DNA of 28,288 bases from UBA9076 sp964418835. Lineage in GTDB: Bacteria > Bacillota_I > Bacilli_A > Erysipelotrichales > Erysipelotrichaceae. Position numbers and translations under genes: made by a program. Positions 1 to 9,856 of this stretch are shown here, one piece after another. Numbering within the stretch: the first letter of the stretch is position 1; every line of letters starts with the position of its first letter. The stretch spans positions 1-28,288 of the forward strand of contig CAYQNJ010000018.1 of assembly GCA_964418835.1 (NCBI GenBank), given 5' to 3'. The notes beneath the pieces were generated by a model. That model saw only the letters and a program-made list of their open reading frames with translations. It was not told where the DNA came from and did not search any database.

Positions 1-5
1 TAAGA

Positions 6-809
6 TTATTCCTTTTTTAATATAAATTCCTCTCCTGGATTTAATACTTTTATTCTCTCAGGATTAGTGACCCTATCAAATAAATCTTTAGGATCTCCAT
101 TAAACACATTTCTATCCCATGCGTCAACTGTACCCCAATGTGCAGGTATTAATATTGAGTTAGGATAATTATTAGCTAATCTTATCGCATTCTCAAATCC
201 AATATGCCAAGGATTATCAGAGAAATCAAACAATATAACATCTGGTTCTTCAAAATTTAATTGTTCTTCCATTAATCTTGAATCTCCTGGAACCCAAATA
301 CTTCCATCAGGTGTATTAAAGTAGAACCCACAAAAATCTTCTTGTTTAAAAACCCTATTGTATTTACTACTTGAATTTTGCCATGCATGATCTGCAGGGG
401 TTAATTTAACATTAACATTATTAATATTAAAACTTTCATAAATATCACTGCCATAAGAATTATCATATCCTAACTCTTTAATTACTTCTGACACATAATG
501 AGGGCCATGATAAGAGTTAGTAACATCTTTAGTTTCTTCAAGTGTTTCTTTACTTAAATGATCATTGTCACTATGAGTTATTAAGATAGCATCTAACTTA
601 TCAATATCCTTACACTCTACTGGCATTTCAATTAACAAGGGTAAATCATAACCAACTATTACTGGATCAACCATTATAGTAGTTCCTCTACTATTTAAAA
701 ACATTCCATAGTGTCCTAACCATCTTATACTTGTATAATTATTTTCCTTAAAAGCTTCTTTATTAAAATAAACTGTCTTTTCAGGCTTAGCTTGAAATTT
801 ATCAGACAT
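6..809 (-). CDS. Metallo-beta-lactamase-fold hydrolase (UlaG/NAPE-PLD-like)
   Basis: A 267-residue cytoplasmic MBL-fold protein with no signal peptide. Residues 79-84 read HSDNDH at the place of the family's HxHxDH metal motif, so the second histidine is Asp. Further metal-ligand candidates are the His in PADHAW, the Asp in WVPGDS and the His in IPAHWG near the C-terminus. The domain order fits the lactonase/phospholipase-D-like (UlaG, YtkL, NAPE-PLD) branch, and the substrate cannot be told. The start is supported by GGAGG seven bases upstream. It lies downstream of the flavin oxidoreductase gene in the same direction, but a terminator-like hairpin stands between them, so it may have its own promoter. 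Fold assignment is confident; the reaction is unknown. Confidence 0.85.
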   Translation of the reverse strand: MSDKFQAKPEKTVYFNKEAFKENNYTSIRWLGHYGMFLNSRGTTIMVDPVIVGYDLPLLIEMPVECKDIDKLDAILITHSDNDHLSKETLEETKDVTNSYHGPHYVSEVIKELGYDNSYGSDIYESFNINNVNVKLTPADHAWQNSSSKYNRVFKQEDFCGFYFNTPDGSIWVPGDSRLMEEQLNFEEPDVILFDFSDNPWHIGFENAIRLANNYPNSILIPAHWGTVDAWDRNVFNGDPKDLFDRVTNPERIKVLNPGEEFILKKE

Positions 810-864
810 AATATATCCTCCATAAATATATAATACTAAATAATATATGAAACTAATTTCCTAA

Positions 865-895
865 ATAAAAAAAGAATTTCTCAATTGAAATTCTT
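865..895 (-). terminator. Intrinsic terminator of the flavin oxidoreductase gene
   Basis: A perfect 9-bp stem (AAGAATTTC / GAAATTCTT, 872-880 with 887-895) with a 6-base loop. On the minus strand it is followed by a run of seven T (complement of 865-871). It sits directly after the stop codon at 905 and ahead of the hydrolase gene. Confidence 0.75.
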
Positions 896-904
896 CTTTA
901 TTTA

Positions 905-2839
905 TTAGTTTATTGAATAAGCTGCAAAGAATCCTTCTCTTACTGCTTCACCTATTTGACCAACCTTATTACAATCACCTACAGTTGCTGTAATAGGTGC
1001 ATATTTATTAAATATTGCTTTTCTTTCTTCTGAGTTTGCTTTCATTCCTAAAGCATCAATAACACAATCTGCTTCTAACTTTATTTCTTTGCCATCTTTT
1101 TCAATAATAACACCATCTTTTAATACTTCTTTTATTGTTGAAGAAGGCATCATATTTACTTTATAGTCTTCTAGTTCAAATATTAAAGGATTTCTATTAT
1201 CAAGTAACATACCTGGTGCAATTTCATCCATCTTCTCAACAAGAATAACTTCTTTACCTTCCATAGCAAGTTCTAAAGCACAATCACAACCAGAAGCTCC
1301 TGCTCCTGCAACAATTACTTTATTTCCTTTTAATAAGCTAGGATTTAAATGGAAATCTATAACATTAATAGCATCTTCAATTCCTTTGGTATTTAGTTTA
1401 AGAGGAGATGCTCCAACAGCAACAATTATTCTATCTGCATTTTCAAGTTCAGGAGAATTTAAATCTATAGTTTTATTTAGAACAACTTTTACTCCTAGTT
1501 TTTCAACTTGAACTTTTTGCCATTGTAAGAACTTTCTAATTCTTTGTTTAAAAATCGGTGCACCAGCCGCGATTAATTGACCACCTAAATTATCGGTTTT
1601 TTCATACAGAGTAACATTATGACCTTTTAAAGCCGCAACTCTTGCTGCCTCAAGTCCCCCTGGTCCACCACCTATTATTACTACATTTTTAGGCTCTTCT
1701 GTTTTATTTAAAATATATTCATTTTCAAATACTGCTTGATTGTTTATTGCACAAGAAATAACTCTGTTTTGATATAATCTACCAACACAAATTTGATTAC
1801 ATGATAGACATGGTCTAACATCTTCATCTTTACCTTCAAGCAATTTATTCGCAGTATCAGGATCAGCTATCAATTGTCTTCCAAACATAATAATATCAGC
1901 ATCACCATTTGCTAATGTTTCTTCTGCTAATTCAGGAGTATAGTTACCTGCTGTGAAGATCGGTTTATCAGTAACATCTTTAAATTGTTTTACCCATTTA
2001 ATCATACAAGCATCTCCTGTATAAATAGATGGAACTATCCAACGTTTTCTTTCATAACAACCCATATCTAAATCAAACGCATCAATTCCTAATTCATCTA
2101 GGTATTTAACTATTTCCTTACTCTCTTCAATTGTTCTTCCACCTTCAAAATCATGATCAGCTGCCATTCTAATAAATATAGGATAATCTTCTCCTACTTC
2201 ATCTCTTATTGCATGATATATTTCAGTAACCAGACGCATTCTATTTTCAAATGATCCACCATATTCATCTGTTCTCTTGTTCCATGCAGGAGTCATAAAT
2301 TGGTCAATTAGATATCCACTGTGTGCGTGTATTTCAACACAATCAGCTTCTGCAACAATTGCATTTCTAGCTGCAATTCTATAATGAGCAACTATATCTT
2401 TTACTTCTTCAATTGTAAGTGCTCTACAAAGTTTATCTGGAAAATAAAATGATGGAACTTCTGATGCTGATACCATTACATCATCAGAGAAAGGGAATGC
2501 ATTTCTTCCTAAACCACAACTTAGTTGAAGACAAACTTTTGCACCTTCTGAATGAACAGCTTCACAAATTAAAGACCACCCTTTCATTTGTTCATCTGTA
2601 CCAGAAACAGTAACATAATCTATCCATGGGTCTGTTTTATTAGTTACATATTGTCCTTCAATAATAATTAAACCAGTTCCACCTTTTGCTCTAGCTCTAT
2701 AGTAATCAATCTGTTTGTCATTAGGGAAACCATTTCTTTCTTCCGAGAAAGTTCCCATTGGTGCCATAGCTATCCTATTTTTTAAACTCATGTTCTTAAT
2801 AGTTAAGCCACTGAATAAATGCGGATAATTTGTCTTCAT
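905..2839 (-). CDS. NADH:flavin oxidoreductase, BaiCD/2,4-dienoyl-CoA reductase family
   Basis: A 644-residue old-yellow-enzyme fusion. The N-terminal half is an FMN-binding TIM barrel, with the family signature HAHSGYLIDQF followed by KRTDEYGGSFENR. A [4Fe-4S] cluster motif follows in mid-protein with spacing C-x2-C-x3-C-x11-C (CLSCNQIC, then SC). The C-terminal half holds two dinucleotide-binding motifs, GGGPGG for FAD and GAGASG for NAD(P). This matches the FadH, BaiCD/BaiH and enoate-reductase architecture, so it probably reduces a conjugated enoyl or enone substrate with NAD(P)H. The exact substrate is unknown. The start is well set by AGGAGG seven bases upstream. It is divergent from a PucR-type regulator that probably controls it. 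No frameshift or missing motif was seen. Confidence 0.92.
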   Translation of the reverse strand: MKTNYPHLFSGLTIKNMSLKNRIAMAPMGTFSEERNGFPNDKQIDYYRARAKGGTGLIIIEGQYVTNKTDPWIDYVTVSGTDEQMKGWSLICEAVHSEGAKVCLQLSCGLGRNAFPFSDDVMVSASEVPSFYFPDKLCRALTIEEVKDIVAHYRIAARNAIVAEADCVEIHAHSGYLIDQFMTPAWNKRTDEYGGSFENRMRLVTEIYHAIRDEVGEDYPIFIRMAADHDFEGGRTIEESKEIVKYLDELGIDAFDLDMGCYERKRWIVPSIYTGDACMIKWVKQFKDVTDKPIFTAGNYTPELAEETLANGDADIIMFGRQLIADPDTANKLLEGKDEDVRPCLSCNQICVGRLYQNRVISCAINNQAVFENEYILNKTEEPKNVVIIGGGPGGLEAARVAALKGHNVTLYEKTDNLGGQLIAAGAPIFKQRIRKFLQWQKVQVEKLGVKVVLNKTIDLNSPELENADRIIVAVGASPLKLNTKGIEDAINVIDFHLNPSLLKGNKVIVAGAGASGCDCALELAMEGKEVILVEKMDEIAPGMLLDNRNPLIFELEDYKVNMMPSSTIKEVLKDGVIIEKDGKEIKLEADCVIDALGMKANSEERKAIFNKYAPITATVGDCNKVGQIGEAVREGFFAAYSIN

Positions 2840-2875
2840 AAAGCCTCCTTGTTATTTTTATAACATAAGTATATA

Positions 2876-2934
2876 ATTATCTAAATCACAAATCGTTGAA
2901 CAAAGAGACAATTATATTAACTTTGATTTGTTCA
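2876..2934. promoter_or_regulatory. Divergent control region with inverted repeat
   Basis: An 8-base inverted repeat, TGAACAAA (2897-2904) and TTTGTTCA (2927-2934), lies between the flavin oxidoreductase and its divergent regulator. A plausible minus-strand promoter, TTGTTC (complement of 2898-2903) and GATAAT (complement of 2876-2881) spaced by 16, has its -35 box inside the left arm. That placement suits an operator. The link to the adjacent regulator is inferred. Confidence 0.45.
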
Positions 2935-2957
2935 TTTTCACAAATGTAGGAGGTAAT

Positions 2958-4142
2958 ATGAATAAGTATAGTTTTTACAAAGAAATGTTTATTGCCGTCC
3001 AAGAAGGATCTATTTTAAGTATTCAAGAATGTGCTTACAAGTTTTTTAAGTTTCCAATAGCCATTTGTGATACTTCTTTTCAAATGCTAGCTCCTGATTA
3101 TCCTAATGAACTTCAAAATGATGATGTTTGGGATATTCCAAATAAAACTTCAAGAGTTCCGTATGAGTTTATTAAACTTTTTCATGATCATAACCTTATA
3201 GAAGATGTGAATAAAAATCCTAATAAAACAATATATATAAATACAGGTTAGTTTAAAGAGAGACCAAGAATAACTACCGGTATTTTTATAAATAACGAGC
3301 TAGTTGGTTATATTGCCGTCCTATTAGATACAAAACCCTACCCTAAACATTTTGATGAATGGCTTCAAATAGTTTCTGATGCATTTTCAATAATACTAAA
3401 ACAAGAAAGATTACGAACATATAAAAACCTAAGTAAGAAAGAATACATAGCAAATGAATTATTCTCATCTAACTTAACAGATTTACAAGTTAAAGATTCT
3501 ATAAAAGAAAGACTTATTCCAATAAGATCTTATTATCAAGTAATTGCGACTAATTTATTGTCGAATTATCAAAGCGACTTTAAAAGCCTAATTAATAAAA
3601 TAGAAAATTTTAATATTTTATATTCAGTAAAAGACAATACTTTATTAATACTTACAGCAAGTGATAATGAATTTTCTAATGATCATCTTTATCAAATTCT
3701 AATAAACAACAATTATAGATGCGGAGTTTCTTCAAATTTCACAAATTTATCAAATATAAATAAATACATATTTCAAGCAAACAACACTTTAAAACTAGCT
3801 TATCAATACAATAATCAAAACATATATTACTTTGAAGATTACGCCTTAGATATATTAATATATTTAATTCATAACAAAGATTATTTATTGAATCCTTCTT
3901 TAGATATATTAGAAAATTTTGATTCAATAAATAATACAGAATACTATGAAACTTTAAAGGTTTATATAAATAATCCAAGTAATATAAAGGAATGCCTTAA
4001 ACAACTTCATATACATAGGAATACTTTAAACTATCGTCTTAATAAAATTGCTGAAATTACAAACATTAATTATTCAAATCAATATGAACTTACTCATATT
4101 TATATTAGTTTTTTAATTAAAGAAAGAAGTAATACTAAATAG
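2958..4142 (+). pseudogene. PucR/CdaR-type transcriptional regulator interrupted by an in-frame TAG
   Basis: One continuous frame of 395 codons from ATG 2958 (AGGAGGT just upstream) to TAG 4142, broken only by TAG at 3249-3251. The frame on both sides is the same. After the stop it continues with FKERPRITTGIFINN and ELVGYIAVL, so no bases appear lost. The N-terminal ~97 codons resemble the sensory start of PucR-family regulators. The last ~60 codons form the PucR C-terminal helix-turn-helix (IKECLKQLHIHRNTLNYRLN). The protein would be a cytoplasmic DNA-binding sensor, presumably for the divergent flavin oxidoreductase. A TTG at 3558 could start a C-terminal fragment, but it has no good ribosome site. 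The break could be a true nonsense mutation, a read-through site or a sequence error (TAG is one base from TGG, CAG, AAG and GAG). addB starts 26 bases after its end with no terminator between. Confidence 0.8.
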
Positions 4143-4168
4143 ATAAATATTAATGTTAGAATATATAC

Positions 4169-6655
4169 ATGAAAACTATAATATGTCCTAATTACTTAAA
4201 AAATGATTTAATAAATAAATTACTTATAGAAAACAATACTAACCACCTTGTGGATACTAAAATTATTCCTTTTAATGTATATATAAATTACCAAAATAAA
4301 TATAGTAATGAATTACTATTACTACAAGCACATAAAAAGCTTTTAGCTATTAAGGAAGAATTAAACTTATATAAAGAAATGTTACAATATCCTGCATTTA
4401 TACAAGAGATAGTAGACTTCACAAAAGAATTAATAATGTATAATATTGACACTTTAACCCTTCCAGAAAACAACATCCAACAAGTAGAGCTTAAACAAAT
4501 TATTAATACAATCATTGATTTACCATTCAATGAAAAACACTATAGTACCTATAAAGTAAAAGAGAATATTGAAGATGTTTTTATTGTGGACTACTTTACA
4601 AATAATTCTTATGAATACAATGTTATAAAACAACTTCTAAGTAATGGAGCTAAACTTATAAAACTATCTGATTTAAGTAACATAGATAAGTCTGTAAAAT
4701 TTGCATTAAACAATAGAGAAGAAATAGAATCAGTTGCACAAGACATATGTAATAAAGAAAATGCATTAGAATCTATTCTTGTATGCTGTGATCCAGAGAA
4801 TCAGATACCTGTAATTAGACAAGTCTTCGCTATATATAACATACCTATACAAAATTTAAAATATAATATAAACTCAAAAGTCGCTAATAACTTCATTTTA
4901 ATAACTAACTTTATAATAAAAAAAGATTATGAATCTATGATAGATTTTATATCTTTATTACCTTTAAACAAAGAAGCTTTTAGTTATATACATACATATA
5001 TAAATACTCCTAATGAAATAGAGTTTATATCAAATGAAATAGATGAAAATCTAATAAATATAAAATATTATATAAATGAAATATTATTGATAAAAAACAC
5101 AAAAGATGTTCTTATTTATTCTTACAATTTTTTAAAGAATAACTTAGCAATTGATAATCCTTTAGAGATTAATACATTAAAGAAAATTAGGTCTATTATT
5201 GAATCTACTTACAATGAAATTAACACAAAAGAAGATATAGAAACCATTTTATATACAATAAATAATATAGAAATTAAAATAGATGATTCAATAAGTGATG
5301 GTGTATTAGTCACAAAATTAAACAATCCTGTATTTAATAAAAAATACACGTATGTAATAGGGTGTTCCTCAAAGAATTATCCTGGATTTAATGGATTAAA
5401 AGGTATTTTTGATGAGAAATATGTATCAAGTATTAATTATCCAACACTTAAAGAAAGAAATAATGAATTTTTCCAACAGTTTAAATGGATCGACAACAGC
5501 AGTAACAACATAATTTATTCTTACCATATTAGTGATTTAAGTGGAAAATCAATAGAAGGTTCTTTTGAACTTGAAAAATATGGAAAACCATCAAAGTGGG
5601 ATATATTATCTATTGACTCACTCATATTTCCAAAACATGAGTTAAGTGAAGAAACTGCTGGAAAACTATTCTTTAAAGATAATTCTTTACATGGTTCAGT
5701 ATCATCTTTTGAACAGTTTTTCACTTGTCCTTATAAATACTTTATAAGTTATGGTTTAAACATTAAAGAAAATAGAGAAGATAAAATAGATAATATAACC
5801 ATAGGAAATATTGTACATAAGACTATGGAGTCTTTAATTAAGAAATATGGAAAAGATTATACTAATGCACAAATTGACAATATATTAAGTGATCTAAAAG
5901 TAGAATTACTTGCTAAATTTCCAAAAGATTATTTATTAATAAACCAATTATTTAAAAGTATTAAAGATAATATTTATACAAACTTTATTTATTTAAATGA
6001 AATGGAAATTGATACATCATTTAAACCAGTTCATCCAGAATATAAGTTTAGTAATTTTAAAATAAATAATGGTGAAGTTATTATTAAAGGAAGTATTGAT
6101 AGAATTGATATAGCTTATGACCTATTAAGAATAATTGATTATAAAACTGGTAATGCAACTTTAGAACCTAAAAATGTTTCTATTGGTACTTCACTACAAT
6201 TAATAACTTACTTAATTGTGGCAGTAAATCTATTAAATAAAAAACCAATGGGAGTGTTTTATAATTCCTTTAAAACAAAAATAACCGAATATACTGGCGA
6301 CAAAGATATATTTACTAATAAGGATTCATTTGTTAAAGCTAATAGACTTCAAGGTATATTATTTAATGAAGATACTACAAGTCTTTCGAGTGATTTAACT
6401 AAATATTACAGTTGTAAAAAACCTTCCAGAAAAAAAATCCCTTTACACTTTGAATACAATACTATTGAAGAAGGGTTCTATACTTTATATAGAAAGATTT
6501 ACAATGAATTATTAAATGGTTTTATAGATACTGTACCTGTTGAAAATGGATGTAATTATTGTCCATATAAACCTATATGTAGATATAAAGGTAAACAAGA
6601 AAACCCAGATCCAATATTTTATATGATTGAAGGAGACAGCAATGAAGTGGAATAA
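4169..6655 (+). CDS. addB: AddB/RexB-type subunit of the AddAB helicase-nuclease
   Basis: An 828-residue partner of AddA in double-strand-break processing. The C-terminal RecB-type nuclease is visible: a GSIDRIDI strand, D657-Y-K659 in IDYKTG, then QLITYL. Four cysteines, C520, C795, C798 and C804 (C...C-x2-C-x5-C), match the AddB [4Fe-4S] clamp around the nuclease. The N-terminus lacks a Walker A GxxGxGK(T/S) loop, so this subunit should not hydrolyse ATP, as in RexB-like partners. It is shorter than the usual ~1150 residues of Bacillus AddB. The start is the first ATG after the regulator, and its ribosome site is weak. It overlaps addA by 14 bases. The identity rests on the Fe-S/nuclease pattern and the adjoining addA. 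Confidence 0.9.
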   Translation: MKTIICPNYLKNDLINKLLIENNTNHLVDTKIIPFNVYINYQNKYSNELLLLQAHKKLLAIKEELNLYKEMLQYPAFIQEIVDFTKELIMYNIDTLTLPENNIQQVELKQIINTIIDLPFNEKHYSTYKVKENIEDVFIVDYFTNNSYEYNVIKQLLSNGAKLIKLSDLSNIDKSVKFALNNREEIESVAQDICNKENALESILVCCDPENQIPVIRQVFAIYNIPIQNLKYNINSKVANNFILITNFIIKKDYESMIDFISLLPLNKEAFSYIHTYINTPNEIEFISNEIDENLINIKYYINEILLIKNTKDVLIYSYNFLKNNLAIDNPLEINTLKKIRSIIESTYNEINTKEDIETILYTINNIEIKIDDSISDGVLVTKLNNPVFNKKYTYVIGCSSKNYPGFNGLKGIFDEKYVSSINYPTLKERNNEFFQQFKWIDNSSNNIIYSYHISDLSGKSIEGSFELEKYGKPSKWDILSIDSLIFPKHELSEETAGKLFFKDNSLHGSVSSFEQFFTCPYKYFISYGLNIKENREDKIDNITIGNIVHKTMESLIKKYGKDYTNAQIDNILSDLKVELLAKFPKDYLLINQLFKSIKDNIYTNFIYLNEMEIDTSFKPVHPEYKFSNFKINNGEVIIKGSIDRIDIAYDLLRIIDYKTGNATLEPKNVSIGTSLQLITYLIVAVNLLNKKPMGVFYNSFKTKITEYTGDKDIFTNKDSFVKANRLQGILFNEDTTSLSSDLTKYYSCKKPSRKKIPLHFEYNTIEEGFYTLYRKIYNELLNGFIDTVPVENGCNYCPYKPICRYKGKQENPDPIFYMIEGDSNEVE

Positions 6656-9600
6656 AGACCAAGAAAAAGCAATTTATACTACAAATAAAGATATCGTTGT
6701 CTCTGCATCAGCTGGTGCAGGTAAAACTTCAATCCTTGTTGAGCGTCTTTTAGTACTATGCACAAGAGAAAAAAATCCAATTGATTTAGATAGAATTGTC
6801 GCAATGACATTTACTGAAGCTGCCGCAGCTGAAATGAAAAAAAGACTTTCAAAATCATTGAATAAAAAACTAGAAGAACCAAATGCAAATATTGACCAAA
6901 TTAATAAACAACTAATTCTACTTGATACTGCACAAATATCCACAATTCATTCATTTTGTTTAAATATAATAAAAAAATACTATGATGTGATCAATTTAAA
7001 TCCTGATATGATTAAAAACACTTTAGATGATATTACTGTAGAAAATATAAAAAGCACTGCTTTTGACAAAGTATTTTTAAATTATACAAAGGATAATGAT
7101 GTAGTATCATTAGTTAATCTTTTTTCTGAAAATGTATATTCAACAGATAATCTAAAAAAATATGTATTAAAAATAGTCCAAGCCGCAAATTCAGTTTATG
7201 ATACAGAAAAGTGGTATGAAAAATCATTAAATAAATATAAACAAGTAAAACATTTTAATGAAATCGATACAGAAATTACTTCTTTATATTATATGTCACT
7301 TATTGAAAAAATGATTGGCATAAAAGATAAAATAAACACACTTATTAGTTCTTTAATTGAACATAGTTTTGAAACACAATCAAGTATAGATAAACTAGAG
7401 AAATTAAAACATCATATTAACATATCTATAAACTATCTAAAAAACAATAATTATGAAGATTGTATTTTTGAGTTTAATAAAATAGAAAGTTTTAAAGCTT
7501 CTAAATTCAATGATTATGAAAAAGAATTAAAAAATAAAATATACAAAAATATTAAGTCGTTGAATATTACCCTATATTCTCCAGAATTAATAGTAAGTAT
7601 AAATAACCAATTGCATAACCACGTAAAACAGTTAATAGACTTATCAAAACTAACAAGTAAAGAAATTCAAAAGTTAAAAATAATTGAAAATGGTATTGAT
7701 TTTGATGATATGGAACAATACGCATATAAAATATTATCATCAAACAACAATATGATTTCAGAAAGATTAAAGTTAGAATATGACGAAATATTAGTAGATG
7801 AATTTCAAGATACTAACGAAATACAAAACCAAATAGTTAACTTAATTTCTAAGGGAAATAACACATTTAGAGTTGGTGATATTAAACAATCTATATATCG
7901 TTTTAGAAAAGCAAAACCTTCAATAATGAGAGATTTAATGAATAATCCTAATTATCAGCTTATCTCATTAAAAAATAATTATAGATCAAAAGAAAATATA
8001 GTAACTTTCACAAACACTTTATTTTCTAAACTAATGAATATTGATGGTTTTAGCGATAAGTATGAAGATATTGACACAGTAGATATTGGTGTTGAATCTC
8101 AATTGGACTATAAAAAGAATAGTATTATTTTTTATGCACTAAAAAAATTAGAAAGTGATTCAGAATTAAATAACAATCAATTAAAAGCTTCTTTCATCGC
8201 AAATAAAATAAAAGAAATGGTTGAAACTAAAACATATGATTATAGAGATTTTGTAATACTTACTAAAAGCCACAGTGTCAAAGATTATTTAATAGAATCA
8301 TTTGATTCTTTAAACATACCTTACTTTATAGACAACAAATCTGGTTTCTATTCTTCTTGGATGTCTCATATTCTAATTAGTTATTTAAAGATTCTAGATG
8401 ATGTATCAGATGATATTTCTTTAATGTCAGTTATAACTTCTCCTCTTTATGATATGTGTGATGAAGAATGTGCAAATTTGGTAATCAACTATGGAAGTAT
8501 TTTAAAGGGTTTATATCATATTAACCACAAATTATTAGATGATATAAAAATCTTAAAAGAAATTTATAACACTAAATCTATAACAGCACTATTAGATAAA
8601 ATATCATTAATTAACAATTTTATTAATGAAAAATGTGATATCCAACAAAGAACTAACTTTGATTTATTCTACGAAAAAGCAATTAATTTTGAAAAGAAAT
8701 CATTGAATTTAAAAGATTTTATAAACTTAGTGAGTTTTGAAACTGAAGATAAAAGTGGAGAAGCAATAAGTGTTGGTGAAGATGATAATGTTGTTAGAGC
8801 TATGACTATACATCATTCTAAAGGATTACAATTTAAAGTAGTATTTTATTGGTCTACTGAATACTCAAAAAAAGAAACAATAGATACTGTTTTAACAGAT
8901 TCGGATTTAGGAATTGGTTTAGATTATGTGGATAGTAAATATTACATAAAATATAACTCAATTCAAAAACAAGCTATCGCATTAAAAATTGAAGATGAAG
9001 CATCACAAGAATTTATAAGACTTTTATATGTTGCATTAACTAGAGCTCAAGAAGAGTTATATATTGTTGATACTTTTACTAATGAATTCGAGTTAAATAA
9101 TCTTACAAAGTATTTTGTAAAAACAAATACCTCAGGCACATCTTTAATAAGTTCCACATTAGAAAACAATGATATATTCAAATATGAATTCATATATGGT
9201 TATAATTTTGAAACTGAAACAGTTAAAACAATAAAACCTATCCCAACTCTTCCTTACTATAAGGACATAGATATAAAAGAAATTGAAGTAGTTACACCAA
9301 GTAAGGATGGTCATGAGTTATCATTAGATATTGATTTAAATAGAAATGATGATGCTGTAAATAGAGGAACTCTAATGCATCAATATATAGAAATATTACC
9401 TGATAGGATATGGAATGAAGAAGATATATTAAAAATAACTGACTTAAATCAAAAGGATATAAATAGTTTAGTATCATTTAATAAATCAGAAATATTTAAA
9501 AAATCATTAAATATGAATATTTATCATGAATATCCATTTATAATCAAAGAAGACAATTCAATAATAAATGGTATTATCGACTTTCTTGCAATAGATGAAA

Positions 9601-9779
9601 AAGAAGTAATTATTATAGATTTTAAAAGTGATAGAAATGTTACTAGAGAATCTTTAATTCAAATGTATACTCCTCAAATCATGCATTATGTTGATTCACT
9701 AAAAAAAATACATCCTAATAAATCTATTAAAGCATACATTTATAGCTTTACACTAAACGAAGAAATACCACTAAACTAG
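6642..9779 (+). CDS. addA: ATP-dependent helicase/nuclease subunit AddA
   Basis: A 1045-residue UvrD/Rep superfamily 1 helicase with a C-terminal nuclease. Motifs run in order: Walker A SASAGAGKTS (Lys28), Ia TFTEAAAAEMK, TIHSFC, Walker B VDEFQDTNE, GDIKQSIYRFR, NNYRSKEN, MTIHHSKGLQF and YVALTRAQEELY. The nuclease comes last: a GIIDFLAI strand, then IIDFKSD and YTPQIMHY. With AddB it resects double-strand breaks for RecA loading, as known for the family. ATG 6642 is chosen because AAGGAGA lies six bases upstream; an upstream TTG at 6627 overlaps that site. The gene starts inside the end of addB, indicating translational coupling. The stop codon lies in the terminator stem. Confidence 0.97.
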   Translation: MKWNKDQEKAIYTTNKDIVVSASAGAGKTSILVERLLVLCTREKNPIDLDRIVAMTFTEAAAAEMKKRLSKSLNKKLEEPNANIDQINKQLILLDTAQISTIHSFCLNIIKKYYDVINLNPDMIKNTLDDITVENIKSTAFDKVFLNYTKDNDVVSLVNLFSENVYSTDNLKKYVLKIVQAANSVYDTEKWYEKSLNKYKQVKHFNEIDTEITSLYYMSLIEKMIGIKDKINTLISSLIEHSFETQSSIDKLEKLKHHINISINYLKNNNYEDCIFEFNKIESFKASKFNDYEKELKNKIYKNIKSLNITLYSPELIVSINNQLHNHVKQLIDLSKLTSKEIQKLKIIENGIDFDDMEQYAYKILSSNNNMISERLKLEYDEILVDEFQDTNEIQNQIVNLISKGNNTFRVGDIKQSIYRFRKAKPSIMRDLMNNPNYQLISLKNNYRSKENIVTFTNTLFSKLMNIDGFSDKYEDIDTVDIGVESQLDYKKNSIIFYALKKLESDSELNNNQLKASFIANKIKEMVETKTYDYRDFVILTKSHSVKDYLIESFDSLNIPYFIDNKSGFYSSWMSHILISYLKILDDVSDDISLMSVITSPLYDMCDEECANLVINYGSILKGLYHINHKLLDDIKILKEIYNTKSITALLDKISLINNFINEKCDIQQRTNFDLFYEKAINFEKKSLNLKDFINLVSFETEDKSGEAISVGEDDNVVRAMTIHHSKGLQFKVVFYWSTEYSKKETIDTVLTDSDLGIGLDYVDSKYYIKYNSIQKQAIALKIEDEASQEFIRLLYVALTRAQEELYIVDTFTNEFELNNLTKYFVKTNTSGTSLISSTLENNDIFKYEFIYGYNFETETVKTIKPIPTLPYYKDIDIKEIEVVTPSKDGHELSLDIDLNRNDDAVNRGTLMHQYIEILPDRIWNEEDILKITDLNQKDINSLVSFNKSEIFKKSLNMNIYHEYPFIIKEDNSIINGIIDFLAIDEKEVIIIDFKSDRNVTRESLIQMYTPQIMHYVDSLKKIHPNKSIKAYIYSFTLNEEIPLN

Positions 9780-9789
9780 TGGTATTTTT
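9763..9789 (+). terminator. Intrinsic terminator of addBA
   Basis: An 11-bp perfect stem, AAATACCACTA (9763-9773) with TAGTGGTATTT (9777-9787), a 3-base loop, and a run of five T at 9785-9789. The addA stop codon (9777-9779) is part of the stem. Confidence 0.85.
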
Positions 9790-9856
9790 AGCCTAAAGTC
9801 AGTTATATATTACTATTTACTATCTTATTATTAAATTACAAGATGGAGGAGGAAAT

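Noticed and set aside
2419..2613. 64-codon plus-strand ORF inside the flavin oxidoreductase gene
   Set aside because: It lies antisense within a clearly coding region, has no ribosome site and low-complexity product. The same applies to the other antisense frames within addB, addA, metG, rsmA and mnmE.
3249..3251. TAG read as pyrrolysine or another recoded residue
   Set aside because: Nothing in the window suggests suppression. TAG ends other genes normally (addA, ispE, metI), and the regulator family has no known recoded position.
3558..4142. Independent gene starting at TTG 3558
   Set aside because: It is the same frame as the upstream regulator part; the TTG has no Shine-Dalgarno, so it is the C-terminal portion of the broken gene.
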